In this document: positions 1-12,597 of the stretch, piece after piece
How positions within the stretch are numbered: position 1 is the stretch's first letter
How the letters are laid out: each line of letters opens with the position of its first letter
Assembly: GCA_947179155.2 (NCBI GenBank)
Contig: OX359266.1
Coordinates: forward strand, 77,001 to 141,000
Source of the DNA: Hedera helix
Taxonomy: Eukaryota; Streptophyta; Magnoliopsida; Apiales; Araliaceae
Length of the DNA stretch: 64,000 bases
Direction of reading: 5' to 3'
Made by a program: the position numbers and the translations under genes
Notes under the pieces: model-generated
The model's input: the letters and a program-made list of their open reading frames with translations, nothing else
What the model was told of the DNA's origin: nothing
Databases searched by the model: none

Positions 1-343
1 AGTAAGACTGTAGAGTTTTGTTGTTAAACTAACCATTTTTTATATCATTTATGAGACATTTAACTATGTAAGCGGATCTAAGTTTTTTGCTAGTTTGATA
101 CATTTGGATTTACACACACACGAAGGGTCTTGAGTAAGTAAAATTAATAAATATGTTGAATTTTGGACTTTGCATAATTTTGAAATTTTCTTTGAGTTAT
201 TATTTTTAAAAAATCTTTGAGGCTGATGTTGAAATTTATATTGCTCTGTTGCTCAAGTAAATTGTTTGGTTATTAGTTTTATTTTTATAGTTTCTATTTT
301 TGTTTTGCCCGAGGACGAGCAAAAAGCTAAGTGTGGGGGTATT
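1..343 (+). mobile_element. 3' internal end of an LTR retrotransposon with polypurine tract
   Basis: AT-rich non-coding DNA that ends in a polypurine tract, gtgtgggggtatt (331-343), directly before the LTR start TGATAGGG. The motif gaggacgagcaaaaagctaa just upstream resembles the 3' untranslated region of plant Athila/Tat-type Ty3 elements. The coding part and the 5' LTR lie left of the window. Lineage is inferred; the tract and its position are seen. Confidence 0.65.
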
Positions 344-1962
344 TGATAGGGTTAAATTATATGTTATTTTTATTCCCTAATACTTACTTTTTATATTTAT
401 TGTGTGCTTAAATGTTTAATTATTTAGGTTACTTTGGTTTTAATAGGTTTTATAGGATTTTAATTAATTTATGTTAATTTAAGTAATTTTATAGTATTTT
501 TATATTTCTTTTTATTTATAGGTTTTTATTTATTTTTAGTGTTTTAGGTGTTTTATTAATCATTATGTGTTTTTATTATTTTTAGTATTTTTATATTATT
601 TTTATTTATTTTTAATTATTTTATATTTATTTTTGTAGGAAAAATAAGCTTGGAGGGCAAATCTGTAAATTCTGCAAAGACCGGGGGCAAATCTGTAATT
701 ATCGGAAAAGTTGGCGTCCGCGCATTGCGCATAAGGAAGCAGCTGGCACGGAACAAAACGACGCCATTTGGCGGTTTGGTGGAAAAGCTTCCGCGCAATG
801 CGCGGAAATGCTTAAACAGTGGCAAGAACAGGATAAATACGACGTCATTTTGGAGCTCTAGGCGCCAATGCGCGGAAGCCTGTGTCGGGCACTGTAGCGA
901 AGGCTCTGTTTGGCTGTGCGTTAATTCTTCCAAATCAGATTATTTCGCGAATTTTGCTCCTTTTTGAGTCCAAATTGAATTTTAATTCCAATTAGGGTTC
1001 GAATAATAATTATTTTATTTTTCTTTTATTTTTAATTGTAAATCCTATTAGGGTTTGGACAAGTTAGGAGGTTTATGAAGCCTATAAATAGAGGGCTTGA
1101 GACACATTGTAATACACAACTTTTCTTAGAATAAAAATTCTCTTTTCTATTATTTAGTATTCTTTATAATTATGAGTAGTTAATTTATTTTTCTTGGTTT
1201 AAGTTATTGAAGCCATTAAGATTTATGCACTGTGAGATCTAGTTTATTTTAATTGTTCAATTTATATTTTGAGTATTGAATATTTTTCTGTGTTTAATTT
1301 TATGATTAATTCGTTTAAATGCTAGGATGCATACTAGTTTATTATTCGTTGAAATCTATTGCTAAATTAAATATCAAATCCGTAATTGTTTGGTCACTTT
1401 AATTTGTGAAGCAACTAAGGTTAATAATTATTTTGCTTATCAAAATATTGTTATATCTTAGGAAGAATATTCATCTAGATTAAATGCAGATGCTTGGATT
1501 GTGTTGTTTAGTTCAACGATCTCTCTATTTCTTTATGCTGCTACTAGGTTAAATCTTTAGCGCTTGTCTGAGATTATTTAGTAGTGAGGGTTATTTAGAT
1601 CGCTTGTTTCTGCTTAACTAAAATTAATGAGAGATAGGAAAATTATTCGAATGGGAGTAATTATTCCACGTTGAATATTTGAAATATGAATTGAGTTATT
1701 TTTGCATCAGTGATCAGTTGTAAATTCTTGATGGTGGATGTTAACTTAAACCAAGGCTTTTTCTTCTTATTTATTTCTTGCATATTTATTTTAATTAATT
1801 TTATTTAAATTATTTCTTTAATTCAAAAACCCCCCTATTTTTATTTGCAAAAATATAAAATTAAATTAATCATTCTCTATGGGTTCGACTCTTACTTGCA
1901 CTACTACATATTTATTTTTTAATAGTAAGATTTTATTTTTGGGTGCTTGCGACATCACACCA
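344..1962 (+). mobile_element. 3' LTR (Athila/Tat-like family, plus orientation)
   Basis: Begins TGATAGGG next to a polypurine tract and ends GACATCACACCA at 1962. The end was placed by alignment to the related solo LTR at 3700-5264, which ends GACATCTCACCA on its own strand. A TATA box (tataaatag, 1083-1091) lies about 740 bases into the LTR and is the likely U3 promoter. The conserved phrase tgggttcgactcttacttgc near the end occurs in the sister LTRs at 8858 and 45619 in this window. Short frames on both strands around 616-967 look incidental. Confidence 0.75.
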
Positions 1963-3576
1963 CCGATCCTTCTCTGGCCATATTTCTAGAACGTTTACGC
2001 AGCCATGGAACCCCTGAACATTGAAATCCTCTTTAAAACAGTTGAGGACAGATATATGACTTGTGCAGAAGTGTTCTGCTCTTGGCGGAGAGTGTGTGTC
2101 TAGCTGACTAACTATTACTATTGTCCCACCTGTTCTAACTTCCTAGAGGTTCCCTTCCTGCAAATCCTCCAAGCAAATCAAGCTCAATAATTGTCATCCC
2201 CTTCTGTGCTGATACACTTGCCTTAATTAATCCCTCAGGAAAGAAATTACTTTTCTACTCATTTTCAATTTTCCTTATCAATACTGTTTGTTTGTTGTTG
2301 AGCTAAAAACAAAAATGATAAACAGGAAAAGTGACTCCCAATGGTTTCAACTAGATCCGGCAATATGGGTTTAAACTCAACGAGCAGATAAAAACAAAAA
2401 TGATACACAGGAAAAGGTCCTTGGTAGTCCACGAATTTTAAAATTATTATTTATATACGATATTTGAAATAATATTATAATAAAGATAATATTTGTTTTT
2501 ATTTATTTTATTTAAACAAATAAATTATTTGAATATTCGAATTTATTTATTAGTTACTTAATAAATAATTTATTCAAATTATTTACAAAAATTAAAAAAT
2601 AATGTATAATTACTAATCACCGTTTAAATTTTGTCAAGCATATCAATATCCATCATTGATCATAAAAATAATCAAAACTTAAATTTAAATATCTTAGAGA
2701 AAATATCAAATTTACTGTATTTTATTGAAAGATAATCCTAATTTATCATTTTCGCTCTTATTCTTGAGCATAAATTTTTTAAAATAAAATATTTGTAATA
2801 AACTAATAACTATAATTTTGTTTTTTTAGTATATAATTTTTTTATTAAATAATATATTTTAGATATTTTATATTTTATAATAGAAAAAAATACATTAATT
2901 AAAATTAAATGAATCTATTTTAATTTTTAATATTATATTTAATAGTGTTATCATCTATTTTTTTAAATAAAATAATATATTTTAAAAATAATTTTCATAG
3001 TAAAAACTACTTTACGCAACATGATCCTAAAAAAGCTTCTAATTAGAGTCCAAGGCTGAATGGCCGTAACTGTCTCTGTATCTTCACGCTTTAGACAAAT
3101 AGGCATAACGTGGACATGGTAATTACAATAAAAGAAAAAAGTTGGCAATGAGTTTCATAAATTGTAGGACGGCCAATATATAGTATACAAAGACATCTAT
3201 GATGTCTATGATTTGTGAGAGGAAACCCAACAATAGAATATAAGATTATAAAGAGAATTACATAATATAAGATTATAGAGACGGCATTATATACTTGTAG
3301 ACATCCACAAAATTTGTTAATGTCATCTAACAAATGCAAGAGGGCAAAAGTGTCATTTAACATCCCCAACACCTAGATAGCATAAACATAATTACAAATC
3401 TACAAGCAAATATCCAAAATGATTACGACGACATTTAAGTCACGAACTACGCAATACAAAGATGATGGGCAGGTCGACACCTATGGGAAAATAATTATCT
3501 ACACTTCGTCTTACTTTCTCGGATGAAAGATTGGCCAAACTCGAAGTCATTGCATAGCCCTCGGAACAGCTTTGCT
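1963..3576. other. Unclassified AT-rich spacer
   Basis: No coding region, RNA gene or complete mobile element was recognised. Around 2000-2105 a short plus-strand stretch reads a little like an F-box remnant (a CSWRR-type ending) before a stop, but it is too short to name. The rest, especially 2430-3000, is very AT-rich. Confidence 0.4.
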
Positions 3577-3602
3577 ATATATAATGATTTTGCCACATAT
3601 TC

Positions 3603-3682
3603 ATGCAATGACCTTTGTAAAAAATGGTGGGACTCACCACTTATACGGTGAGTCTCACCATTTTTTACAAAGGTTATTGCAT
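3603..3682. repeat. Near-perfect inverted repeat (foldback hairpin)
   Basis: Left arm 3603-3638 and right arm 3647-3682 are reverse complements over 36 bases with two mismatches, around an 8-base loop. Looser pairing continues outward from about 3577. The right outer arm was split by the LTR inserted at 3700 and resumes near 5270 (cattattcatatat), which pairs with the left outer sequence around 3580-3600. It may be a foldback MITE or a young small-RNA-type hairpin; the sequence does not decide which. The similar peptides on both strands here are a by-product of the palindrome. Confidence 0.75.
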
Positions 3683-3699
3683 GGATCATTGCAAAACAT

Positions 3700-5264
3700 T
3701 GGTGAGATGTCGCAATCACCCAAAAATAAAATTTTACTTTGGAAAATAAATATGTAGTAGTGAAAGTAAGAGTCAATCCCACAGAGAATGATTATTTTAA
3801 TTTTTATGTTTTGCAAACAAAAATTGGGTGGTTTTAATTAAAGAAATAACTTAAATAAAACTAACCAAAATAAATATGCAAGTAATTTATTGAAATAAAT
3901 GAGAAGAAAAAGCCTTTGTTTAAGTCAACATCCACCATCAAGAATTTACAACTGATCACTGATGCAAGAATAACTCAATTTATATCTTAAATATTCAACG
4001 TGGAATAATTACTCCCATTCGAATAATTTTCCTATCTCTCCTTAATTTTAGTTAAATAGAAACAAGCGATCTAAATAACCCTTACTACTAAATAATCTCA
4101 GACAAGCGCAAAAGATTTAACCTAGTAGCAGCATAAAGAAATAGAGAGATCGTTGAACTAAACAACATAATCTAAGCGTCTGCATTTAATTTAGATAAAT
4201 ATTCTTCCTAAGATAAAATAATCTTTTAATCTGCAAAACAAATATTAAACTTAGTTGCTTCATAAATTAAAGTGACCAAACAATTATGGATTTGATATTT
4301 AATTTAGCAGTTGATTTTAACGAATAATAAACTAGTATGCATCCTAGCAATTAAACAAATTAATCATAAAATTAAACACAGAAAAATATTCAATACTCAA
4401 AATATAAATTGAACAATTAAAATAAATTAGATCTCACAGTGTATAAATCTTGATGGCTTCAATAACTTAAACCAAGAAAAATAAATTAACTACTCATAAT
4501 TGTAAAGAATACTAAATAATAGAAGAGATAATTTTTCTAATAGAAAAGTTGTATCTTACATTGTGCGTCAAGCCCTCTATTTATAGGCTCCAAAATCCTC
4601 CTAACCCTAGTAGAAAGTACACTTTCCAAACCCTAATAGAATTTAAAATGCAAATAAAAAAAATAATTCTTATTATCCTAACCCTAATTGGAAGTCTAAA
4701 TAAAATATTAAAAATAAAATAAAGAATTATTGCTTCCTTTTCCAAATTAGAATTAGAATTCTTTTAATTTGCTGGAAACGGAAAAGGAAAGAAAAAATAA
4801 TAATATCTGCTGACGCGCTACCACGTGGCACGACCACGCGGAGAGAGAGAGAGAGAGAAAGAAACAGCCGCCAGCCGCCTCTCTTTGTTTTACCGTTGGC
4901 GCGTGGAATACACGCGCCTGTGCCAAACGCGGTCGCGCATTGCGCGAGATATCACTCTTTTCTCTTGAAACGGCATCGTCCGAATTCTTACGACAGATTC
5001 ATTCCTTTTTCTTGCGCGCATGGCGCGTTGGTTTTCTTGATATTAAGAAATTGCCACTCAAGATGCTAAATTTACAGTTTTGCCACTAGACTTTTCATTT
5101 TCCTACAAAATAAAATATAAATTAAATAAAAATAATATAAAAATAATAAAATAATAAAAATATATAAAATTAAATAAATTACCTAAAACACTCAAAAATA
5201 CTTTAAAACTCACAAATAATTAAGTATAAAATACCCAATAAATTGATATAAAATCGACTTATCA
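3700..5264 (-). mobile_element. Solo LTR (Athila/Tat-like family)
   Basis: A 1565-base LTR, minus orientation, running TGATAAGTCG to CTCACCA on its own strand. It is flanked by a perfect 5-base target duplication, aacat (3695-3699 and 5265-5269). No polypurine tract, primer site or internal region adjoins it, so it is a solo LTR left by recombination between two LTRs. A TATA box is visible as ctatttata (4577-4585, reverse strand). It shares long blocks with the LTR at 344-1962. A short GA repeat lies at about 4841-4858. Confidence 0.9.
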
Positions 5265-5269
5265 AACAT

Positions 5270-7189
5270 CATTATTCATATATTTTTTCGCCCTCAGAAA
5301 TAGCTTTTCAAAATGGTATGTCACGTCTCCCAATTATTCCGTGATTTAAAGTTACAAGCATTCCAGCTTGAATGACAAAAAATTATCAACGTCGCATGAA
5401 AATCGAGATAGGGGATCCGCCCTAGCCATGCAATATTCTGAACTTTCGAGATAGTTGTAATCCGAATTTATATGCATAAATAAATATTGTATTACATCTA
5501 ATATATGTTATGGAATTTTCATGTGCGTTTATTTTTGTGTTTCGTTTCAAGAATCCAACTTAAACAATTATTAAAAAAATAAAAGTAAAATTTTTGAAAA
5601 CCTAAAACTAGGGTTTGGAGAAAACCTAAACCCTAATTTTAGAAACTTTAAGGGTTGAACCCTAATGTTCAAACCTTAAACCCTAGAAAGTACTATTCAC
5701 AAATACGCATATAAATACAAAAATTATACGGATAGAATATGAAAATAATACGATAATAATACGAAAATGATACGGTATAAATACGAAAAAGTCAACTGTG
5801 AATAGTAAAAGTCAACTATACTATATGTATACTTGATTAAGATTAAGGTTAATTAAAATTAAGATTAACCTAATAAGTTTAATTGGTGAATTAAGAAACT
5901 AATCAATCAATTGAGTTGCTAGCTTTAGTAGAGAATTAACCAATGTTGAGTTAGTTGTTAACTCTAGTTAGTAGTTAAAGTCAAGTCAAACTTAGAGTCA
6001 AAGTCAAGCCAAACTTGGATTTAAAGATCTGTCCTAGATCTATTATTTTCAATGTTAAAAATATTAAAGATTCAACTTTATTGTATTTTATTATAGATCT
6101 GCTATAGATCTAATATTTTCATCCATCTAGGATGCTAAAGTTTCAATCTTTAACCTATATCTGATTTATTATTACTAGATCTACTAAGTTAGAGGATTAC
6201 GAAGGATGAATGGGGATCTCGCATGAATGATATTTCTTCCTCGATGCCCAATAATATCCTTTCGAATATTTTATCTATATTTATATATATTTGGCTCTCT
6301 TTTTATTGATTGTTTTATAGGAAAGTCAAATTATTTTATTTATGAGGTTAATCACGCTCCCCGTCCTAGATATATATCTAGCTATATAGCAAATCCCAAA
6401 GTTTAGCCGCCAAGAACTCCTCATAATGGAACTCGCTACTAGCAAAATTAGGATATATAGTTGGTCGTATCCTTATCCGTACAACTGCGTGGATTCAACT
6501 ACATTTCGACCACTTATTGATTTGCTATAATTTAGTATTATTATTTTGAATTGGTTTTGCGATTTATTTCGATCATAATTGTGTGAGTCTAGGACGGAAA
6601 TCGAGATCCTTAAATATCTATTTATGGTATACTGACGAAATTCCAACGATGGACGTTATGCGTGAAAGTAATATTTATGGTTCCATTTCATTGTACGATG
6701 TAAATTTTGGGCCTTAAAGCGGCTTCGAGAATCTCGAAGGACGGATTTAAGGCTCCATAATAGTGAAATATTTATTTGGTGTTTGGCGCTATTTTGATGG
6801 CTCACATGCCCGCGAATAGTCCCAAACTTGTTATGATGGTTTGATTTTAACTGTTGATATTCAAAATGATTTCATATAAAAATGATTTTAAAGATTTTGT
6901 TAAAATGAATCAAATTAGGTGATTAGATTCACTAAGTTAAAATAGAAAGTAATTGCAAATTTATATTTGAAAGTGAGGAGGGACTTTTCTCAAAATATAG
7001 CATTAAACCAAATTTCATGAAATATAAAAGTAAATGTTTCACATCAAACTCAACAACGATTTTCGAAACATCATTCACGTAACGTTTCTTTGTGGAAATC
7101 AACATTTCAAAACAAATCTTTCTTTGAACAAAAAAACCCTCCAACACTTATGAATATCAAAACGTCGAAATTACTTTATAAATAAAGCA
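5270..7189. other. Unclassified spacer, probably decayed mobile DNA
   Basis: No gene was recognised. Visible details are telomere-motif-like words (aaaccctaatttt, aaaccctag) at 5590-5690, a run of short repeats around aaatacg at 5735-5800, and repeated agatct words at 6026-6182. The phrase gtcaactgtgaatagtaaaa at 5795-5815 resembles parts of Ty3-type LTRs, but no element boundary could be found. Confidence 0.35.
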
Positions 7190-8857
7190 CTTTTCAAATA
7201 TTTTTGTTGTCAGGTGTTGATGTGTTGTTAAAGTTCTTTATGGAGTTCTCGGTTTGAATCTTCGAATTGCTTCAATGAGTCTTTGACGATGTTATGGACT
7301 TCATGTAGTTATTAGAGGTTGGTAGTGTATTCCTCATTTTTTTGTTTCTAAGGTTGTATTTCGGGCTTGGAGTAATTAAAGTTCGTCGTTTAGTTTGTTG
7401 TTCGCCTCGGTGGCTTCAGTTAATTGTAGTTAGAGAGTTGCACTTTGGGAAATGAGTTTGGCATTGTTTTGGGCTTCAACATCAAGTCTCTAGTTTTCTG
7501 CTTTGAGCTCTTTGACTTGCACGCTCAGTTGGTGGCTCTTTTTGAATGGGTTGTCAAAACTGGTTTTCATTTCTTTTTTCTTGTCACAGAGGCTCGCTCG
7601 TTCTTCTTTAAGATGTTAATTATCCTGTCCAAGCCAACTTCGTACAATTCTCCTTTTATCAATCGTCTGTACATCATCATGAATTGCATGAATCAGAGAG
7701 GATGGAAAGTATTCGGGAGATAACAAATTAAAAATTACGATTGGGGATAAGGAATAGAGATTAAATACCCGTCCTTGTTGAACTACTATTCCGAGGAGCA
7801 ATTCTATGTTGCTAGTCTTCAAACAAGTTGTTGTCAAGGGGTAGGTTAAAGGAATCAAAAAGTTTGTAGGGCATGTCGTCGGGGTTATCTGGCCAAAATG
7901 AAAAGTTGTTGAAGGCGTTCATCTCAAAAAGGATTATAAGTGGTGGGTTCGGTGGTTAAGGCGTCGGTTCTGTTAGGGGGATGGGGGTTGGAATATTTTC
8001 TTGGTTATCAGTGGGTTGGGTTGGTGTTGGAGTCTCTTTGGAATGTTTGGTTTTGGTGATTTTTTCGAGTTGCTGAGAAGTAGAGCTGGTAATTTATTGT
8101 GGACGAATTGATTTGATGGTAGGCGAATGAGGTGGCTTCGGTTCGGTTTTTTTGGGTAATAGGGGTTGATTGTGTGGAATTGTTGTAGTTGAGGTCGGTT
8201 GGGGAGGAATTGTGTGGTTAGGGTTGGTTGGGGAGCAGTTATAGTTTGGGTTACAATTTTAAGATGGGCTTTCATGAGTCATCGTCGTTTTTGCTTCATG
8301 AGGTCAAGTTTTTCAGTTTGGGATATTTGTGAGATATCTTTCTTTTTGGTTATTATGTCTCTGCGGATTGGTTGTATGGGTTCGATGATTTCTTGTTAAG
8401 GCTCTGAGGTTTGTTGTGGAAGTTTAGTTTGTTGGTTTTGGGGCTCGATGATGATTTCGGCATATGTGGTTATTTTTTTTTGTTTTGTGGTTATTCTTTT
8501 GGTGTGTTTAATGCATTTGAGGGGTTCGGCGAGGTCTTTGATGAGGACTGTGGAAGGGTTTTGAGCCAATTTTTTTGTGGAGGGGACGGATTGGATGGGT
8601 TGCATGGGTATGGGTTGTTCTTCATTGGTGGGGGAGGAAGGTTCGTTGATAATGTATTTTTCCAGGATGAAGAGGGCATTGGAGCTTGGTGGTGTACGTA
8701 TGGAAATCTAAGCTTGAGGTCTGATCAATACTACTACAAGAAAAGGGGAGTTGCATTTAGTATAATGAATGGGAGTTAAATAAGTCATAATGTATAGTGT
8801 CCAATTTGTATAGTGAGTATAAGTTTGGATACTTACAGCCATGGTCGGATAGCCATT
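7190..8857 (-). pseudogene. Decayed antisense ORF, C-terminal half (linker and coiled coil)
   Basis: Read on the minus strand, this part follows the segment at 10275-10980; the solo LTR at 8858-10274 separates the two. It first gives a linker rich in Pro, Ser, Thr and Asn (about 8680 down to 7980), then a charged heptad-like tail (about 7680 down to 7330) with phrases such as KKEMKTSFD and LQLTEATEANNKLNDEL, typical of a coiled coil. Several stops and frame changes break it. Together the halves resemble plant proteins annotated as putative gypsy-type transposon (Pfam Transposase_28 type), which occur as antisense ORFs between pol and the 3' LTR of Tat-lineage elements. Family assignment is inference from memory of the pattern. 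Confidence 0.5.
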
Positions 8858-10274
8858 TGATAAGTGGATTTTATTCATATTTATTAGGTATTTTTATGCT
8901 TAATTATTTGTGAATTTTAAAGTATTTTAATGGATTTTAGGTAATTTGTTTAATTTTATGTGTTTTTATTATTTTTATTATTTTCATATTATTTTTATTA
9001 GTTTTGTAGGAAAAATAAATAATGGATGGCAAAACTGTAATTTAGGAAGACAGTCAAGCAAGCCATGCACAGCTCAAAAAGGGATCAGCAAGTTGGGACG
9101 CGTGGTAAGGCGCAATTAGAGGAGCAATGCTTAAGCGCTATGCGCACACTTAAGATAATTCAGCAGCTGGGACGACGCCATTCTGGCCCGGAAAAGAAGG
9201 AAAAAAGAAATGAACGCGCAATGCGCGCGACTGAAGCGGGTTGACTTGGTCAACTGAGCGGAAGGCCTGTTTAGCTTGCGCGTTAATTGCAGCAGATCAG
9301 ATTATTCGGGATTTAAAGCATTAATTTTATTCCAAATTGGATTTCTTTTTCACTAATGCTTAGGATTATTATTGTACTTCTATAAATATATTCTAATAGC
9401 ACATTAACAGAGGTTAGCAGATTATTAGATACAATTAGGAGCTCTCTCGCTCTCAGGTTTCTCATATATTATTTTTATTATGTTTAGCCAATTTTCTTAT
9501 TCAGGTCTAGGAAATTTCAAACCCGATTACAATTAATGGTTAAATCGATTTAGTAATATTATTTATTCTTCCTTATTTGTGATAATTTGTTTTAATTGCC
9601 TTTTGATATTAAATTTGGTTGGTTTGATTAGAGCTCATTAGATTGATCAATTATTATCAGTTACTAGATTTAGGAATTATATTACGTGTAATTGATATTG
9701 TTCTTAATCGTTGGTAGTGAATAGTGACAGATGATTGTGGTCAAACTTTTGTTTATTGCTATGGTTATCATGATATAACTTAAACAATCTGAGCTTATGA
9801 GATTGTTGCTTAGAATAATCTAATTTTCTTGATATTAATGCTTCCATTATATTAAATTTAGAGAGCTTGTTCTAGATTGTATAATGGTTAGAATCTAATG
9901 AAGAGCTTATTTTGTTAGATTAAAACTAAGGAAAATTTAAGGTAGCAGAGCTTGTTGTTGCTTAAGGTTATTAGTTTCATGGAAGATAGAAATATATTCT
10001 GATTGATTGATCTATTAATTGAAATGGTGAGATTGAACCGAAGAACTGAAGTTTTTATTTTATTAGTTAATCTTATTATTATTTTTTTTGTTTATTTAGT
10101 TAATTATAGTTAATTCAAAAAATCCCCTTATTTACTTATTGTTATTTAGAAATAGGAAACATTGAAATTCATTGCAGCAATATCACTCTCTGTGGGTTCG
10201 ACCCTTACTTGCTATAATACTGATTTTGTGATTGAAAGTAATGATTGATTTTGGAGTGCTAACAACAGCTACCA
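8858..10274 (+). mobile_element. Solo LTR inserted into the antisense ORF
   Basis: Starts TGATAAGTGG and ends CAGCTACCA. Flanks are ccatt (8853-8857) and ctatt (10275-10279), a 5-base duplication with one change. It has the same family phrases as the LTR at 344 (ctctgtgggttcgaccctta near the end). A probable TATA box, tataaatat, lies at 9382-9390. No internal region adjoins it. The decayed antisense ORF continues on both sides, so the LTR arrived after that element. Confidence 0.85.
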
Positions 10275-10980
10275 CTATTATTCGTTGGAAAGGAGGTCCA
10301 GACTCCAGGGTTCGGTTGGAATCTCTTTGCAAAAGTTTTGGAATTCCTTCTTGTGCTCGACAGATAGTTTTTCATATCTTAGGTTTAGTTTTAGGGGTTT
10401 CCCAGGAGAGTACTTGAACTATGTATGTGTTGTAGATGTAAAACCAGCCTGGGTGTCATCCTTTATTGGTGGTTGGAGTCTGCATCCAAGCTCGGGACCC
10501 AAGAATTTTGTTCAGGCATCGGAAGCCTGGCTCTTTAGTTTTGGTTAGGTTGAAGATAGAGAAGAAGAAATTGGTAGAATGGGTGATGTTTTGTTCATAG
10601 CAGAACACTATGAAACAGAGTAGATGAATATAGGAGTTGGGAAAGGATTAGGATAGGTTGATGCCAGTAATAGTAAAGAAGGTGTTGACGAAGTTGTGGA
10701 GGAGGAAGTGAAGGCCATACTTGAGTGCTTGGGTATGAACCGAGACATATTTCATATCAACTATGAAATACATCTTCTTAGTATAATGATGGGCTTGAAG
10801 ATCGTATTGCTGAGGGATTTGAAATTCATTGCGAATTTGATCCAGAGATTTAAGGGTTACATTAGAGACGGCATTGGCATGAGGGAAGGTTTTCTCTGAG
10901 TGGTAGAAATCTCTGTTGGTTTGTTCGTATTTCTCTACTTCAGTCAAAATGGCGCTTACTGGGTCAGAGGTAACGGGGGA
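10275..10980 (-). pseudogene. Decayed antisense ORF, N-terminal half (Transposase_28-like)
   Basis: Minus-strand frame from about 10947 (MTEVEKYEQTNRDF) includes EFQIPQQYDLQAHHY and KYGLHFLLHNFVNTFF, which recall the N-terminal domain of plant putative gypsy-type transposon proteins. After a frame break the text continues as GWHPGWFYIYN and HKKEFQNFCKEIPTEPWSLD down to about 10280. The same block recurs in the plus-strand copy at 44320-45540 (GWHPYWIYVSGL, RKEFRAFCKKMSTK), so this is one family present twice. Stops and shifts show it is dead. It is antisense to the polypurine tract and LTR that follow at 11155-11728. Confidence 0.6.
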
Positions 10981-11154
10981 GAAATGCTACATGGGTATCA
11001 AAGGGAAGTTGATAAAAAAAATGAAGTTTGGATGCTGAAAATCATCTTTAGATGAAGGTTTCTACAAATTTGGCAGTTAAGGGGTATTTTGGTCTTTTTT
11101 GATTCCCTGGTTTCATTTTGGTGTTCCTCTCCTATTTAAATTCTTTAAAATATG

Positions 11155-11728
11155 AAAGTGGGGGGATATGTTAGGATATAATTTATTGGGCTTTGAATTG
11201 GGGTTCGCTCCAAGATTATTTATAGATGGGAGTGGAAGGAGAGTTCTTTTACACACTATGATGGGTCAATGTTTGGTTAGGCCCATTCAAATGTTTCCTT
11301 TTGGGCAGCTTTGTTATTTTGGGAAGGTAAAAGTCCACATTGACTTAAGATCCTAAATTAAATTGTGATCACATATCTTACATTTTATAAGGATTGATCG
11401 ATCAACATCATAATTATAGTTGGATTCTAATTAAGGGATTCCCTATCTTAATCAGTTACAAGGACAATAGGTGATTGATAAAAAGTATAAATAAGGCTAC
11501 TAGTGTGGAGGTCCAGGTTACACAATTCTTACTTATCAAATGCATATTATTTTCCAGCAATAACAAGTTCTCCATTGTTACACTTTTTGGCCTGTACTTA
11601 TTATTACACCAGACCATCCCCAGATGGCCCAAGCCGTCGCTTGATCTGGGGGTGGCTAACGATTGTTTCTAATGCAGGTTGCTCGTTGTTTGGTGATTTC
11701 ATCAAATGGACAAAATCACGTGTCAACA
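11155..11728 (+). mobile_element. Polypurine tract and 3' LTR of an antisense-ORF-bearing element
   Basis: A polypurine tract (gaaagtggggggata, 11154-11168) precedes an LTR starting TGTTAGGATATAA at 11169 and ending GTGTCAACA at 11728, 560 bases. Start, length and ends match the 594-base LTR at 43431-44024 (TGTTGGGATGTAA to GTTAACA on its strand), also next to an antisense ORF of the same family. A TATA-like gtataaataagg lies at 11485-11496. With the ORF at 7190-10980 it forms the 3' end of a Grande/Tat-like element whose gag-pol part is not in the window. Confidence 0.65.
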
Positions 11729-12180
11729 AATTATAAATTCCTTTCTTATCATAGAAAATTATCATTCATCTCTACTTACTTTCAGATCTGTACAACATTA
11801 TATACATATATATATAGGACGGATCTAAAACATACCTCTTAAATAGCATACATTTATTAAAACTACATAATTTTGGAGATTCTTTTTTAAAAAATAAAAT
11901 AATATTAAAAGAGAGTGGTCTTACTTGCTTTTGTTTTTATTTACAAAAATGACACCCGCGCCCCCACTTATTTTTTAAAAGAAACTATATATATATACAC
12001 CCACAAATTTACCCCATTCTCTCTCCTCTGTATTTTAAGGAGTAAAATAGACAGAGCATTAGTTTATTGAAATTGTAACCAACAAATTGATAGCATCACC
12101 AAGAATTTTAGATTTAGGAATAATTAGATGAATTAGAGTGGAACCCATTCTTGTTTACTAATGAAAGATCAAACACTAAT
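11729..12180. other. Spacer without recognised features
   Basis: AT-rich DNA with short ta repeats at about 11801-11815 and 11983-11998. No gene or element boundary was found. Confidence 0.4.
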
Positions 12181-12194
12181 TTTTTTTATCTATA

Positions 12195-12366
12195 AATTTT
12201 AAACCAGTCAAACCCATAACCGGTTCATTAGGTCAACCGATTCGACCGTCGGTTCATTGGGTTTTATCATTTTTTAGCAAAAACTGCTTAAGTGGTCCAA
12301 TTTTTACTGGTTCCGGTTTTAACCAGTTGAACTGCCGGTCCGATCCGATTTTTAAAACCTTGCGTA
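12195..12366. mobile_element. hAT-like fragment with CCGGTT-rich sequence
   Basis: The stretch is dense in aaccggtt and ccggtccgatccgat words and ends ttttaaaaccttgcg, whose reverse complement (caaggttttaaaa) is a common terminus of plant non-autonomous hAT elements. The opposite terminus and a target duplication were not found, so it is reported as a probable fragment. Confidence 0.35.
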
Positions 12367-12597
12367 TACTATAATTGAATGATGATTATATATTATTATA
12401 GTAGAGCACTAGTTTATCATGTATTTTCAAATTTTCACAAGAAAGTGGAGTGGTTTTCCTTCATGTAAAAATACGTGAAAATATTGAAGGTACATGTGAA
12501 AATATCATTTTCCTAATTATATAGACTAAATTTTAGAAAATCGATATTTTTACAAGGAAAATTAATATTTTCGCAAAATTCTCCTCACATGAATAGT

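Noticed and set aside
616..967. Two frames of 105 codons on opposite strands within the first LTR
   Set aside because: They lie inside an LTR, have no domain and are not kept in the related LTRs at 3700 and 8858.
1990..2105. Possible F-box-like peptide on the plus strand
   Set aside because: Only about 35 residues before a stop, with weak resemblance and no supporting exon.
5590..5690. Telomere-like ccctaaa words
   Set aside because: Only a few scattered copies, not a tandem array; such words are common in plant DNA.
8724..8745. ctactacaagaaaagggg resembling a CACTA terminus
   Set aside because: No subterminal repeats, opposite end or duplication; it lies within the decayed antisense ORF region.
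8199..8779. Long plus-strand frames rich in Gly and Val
   Set aside because: They mirror the Pro/Asn/Thr-rich minus-strand linker of the antisense ORF, which has a matching second copy at 44880-45400.
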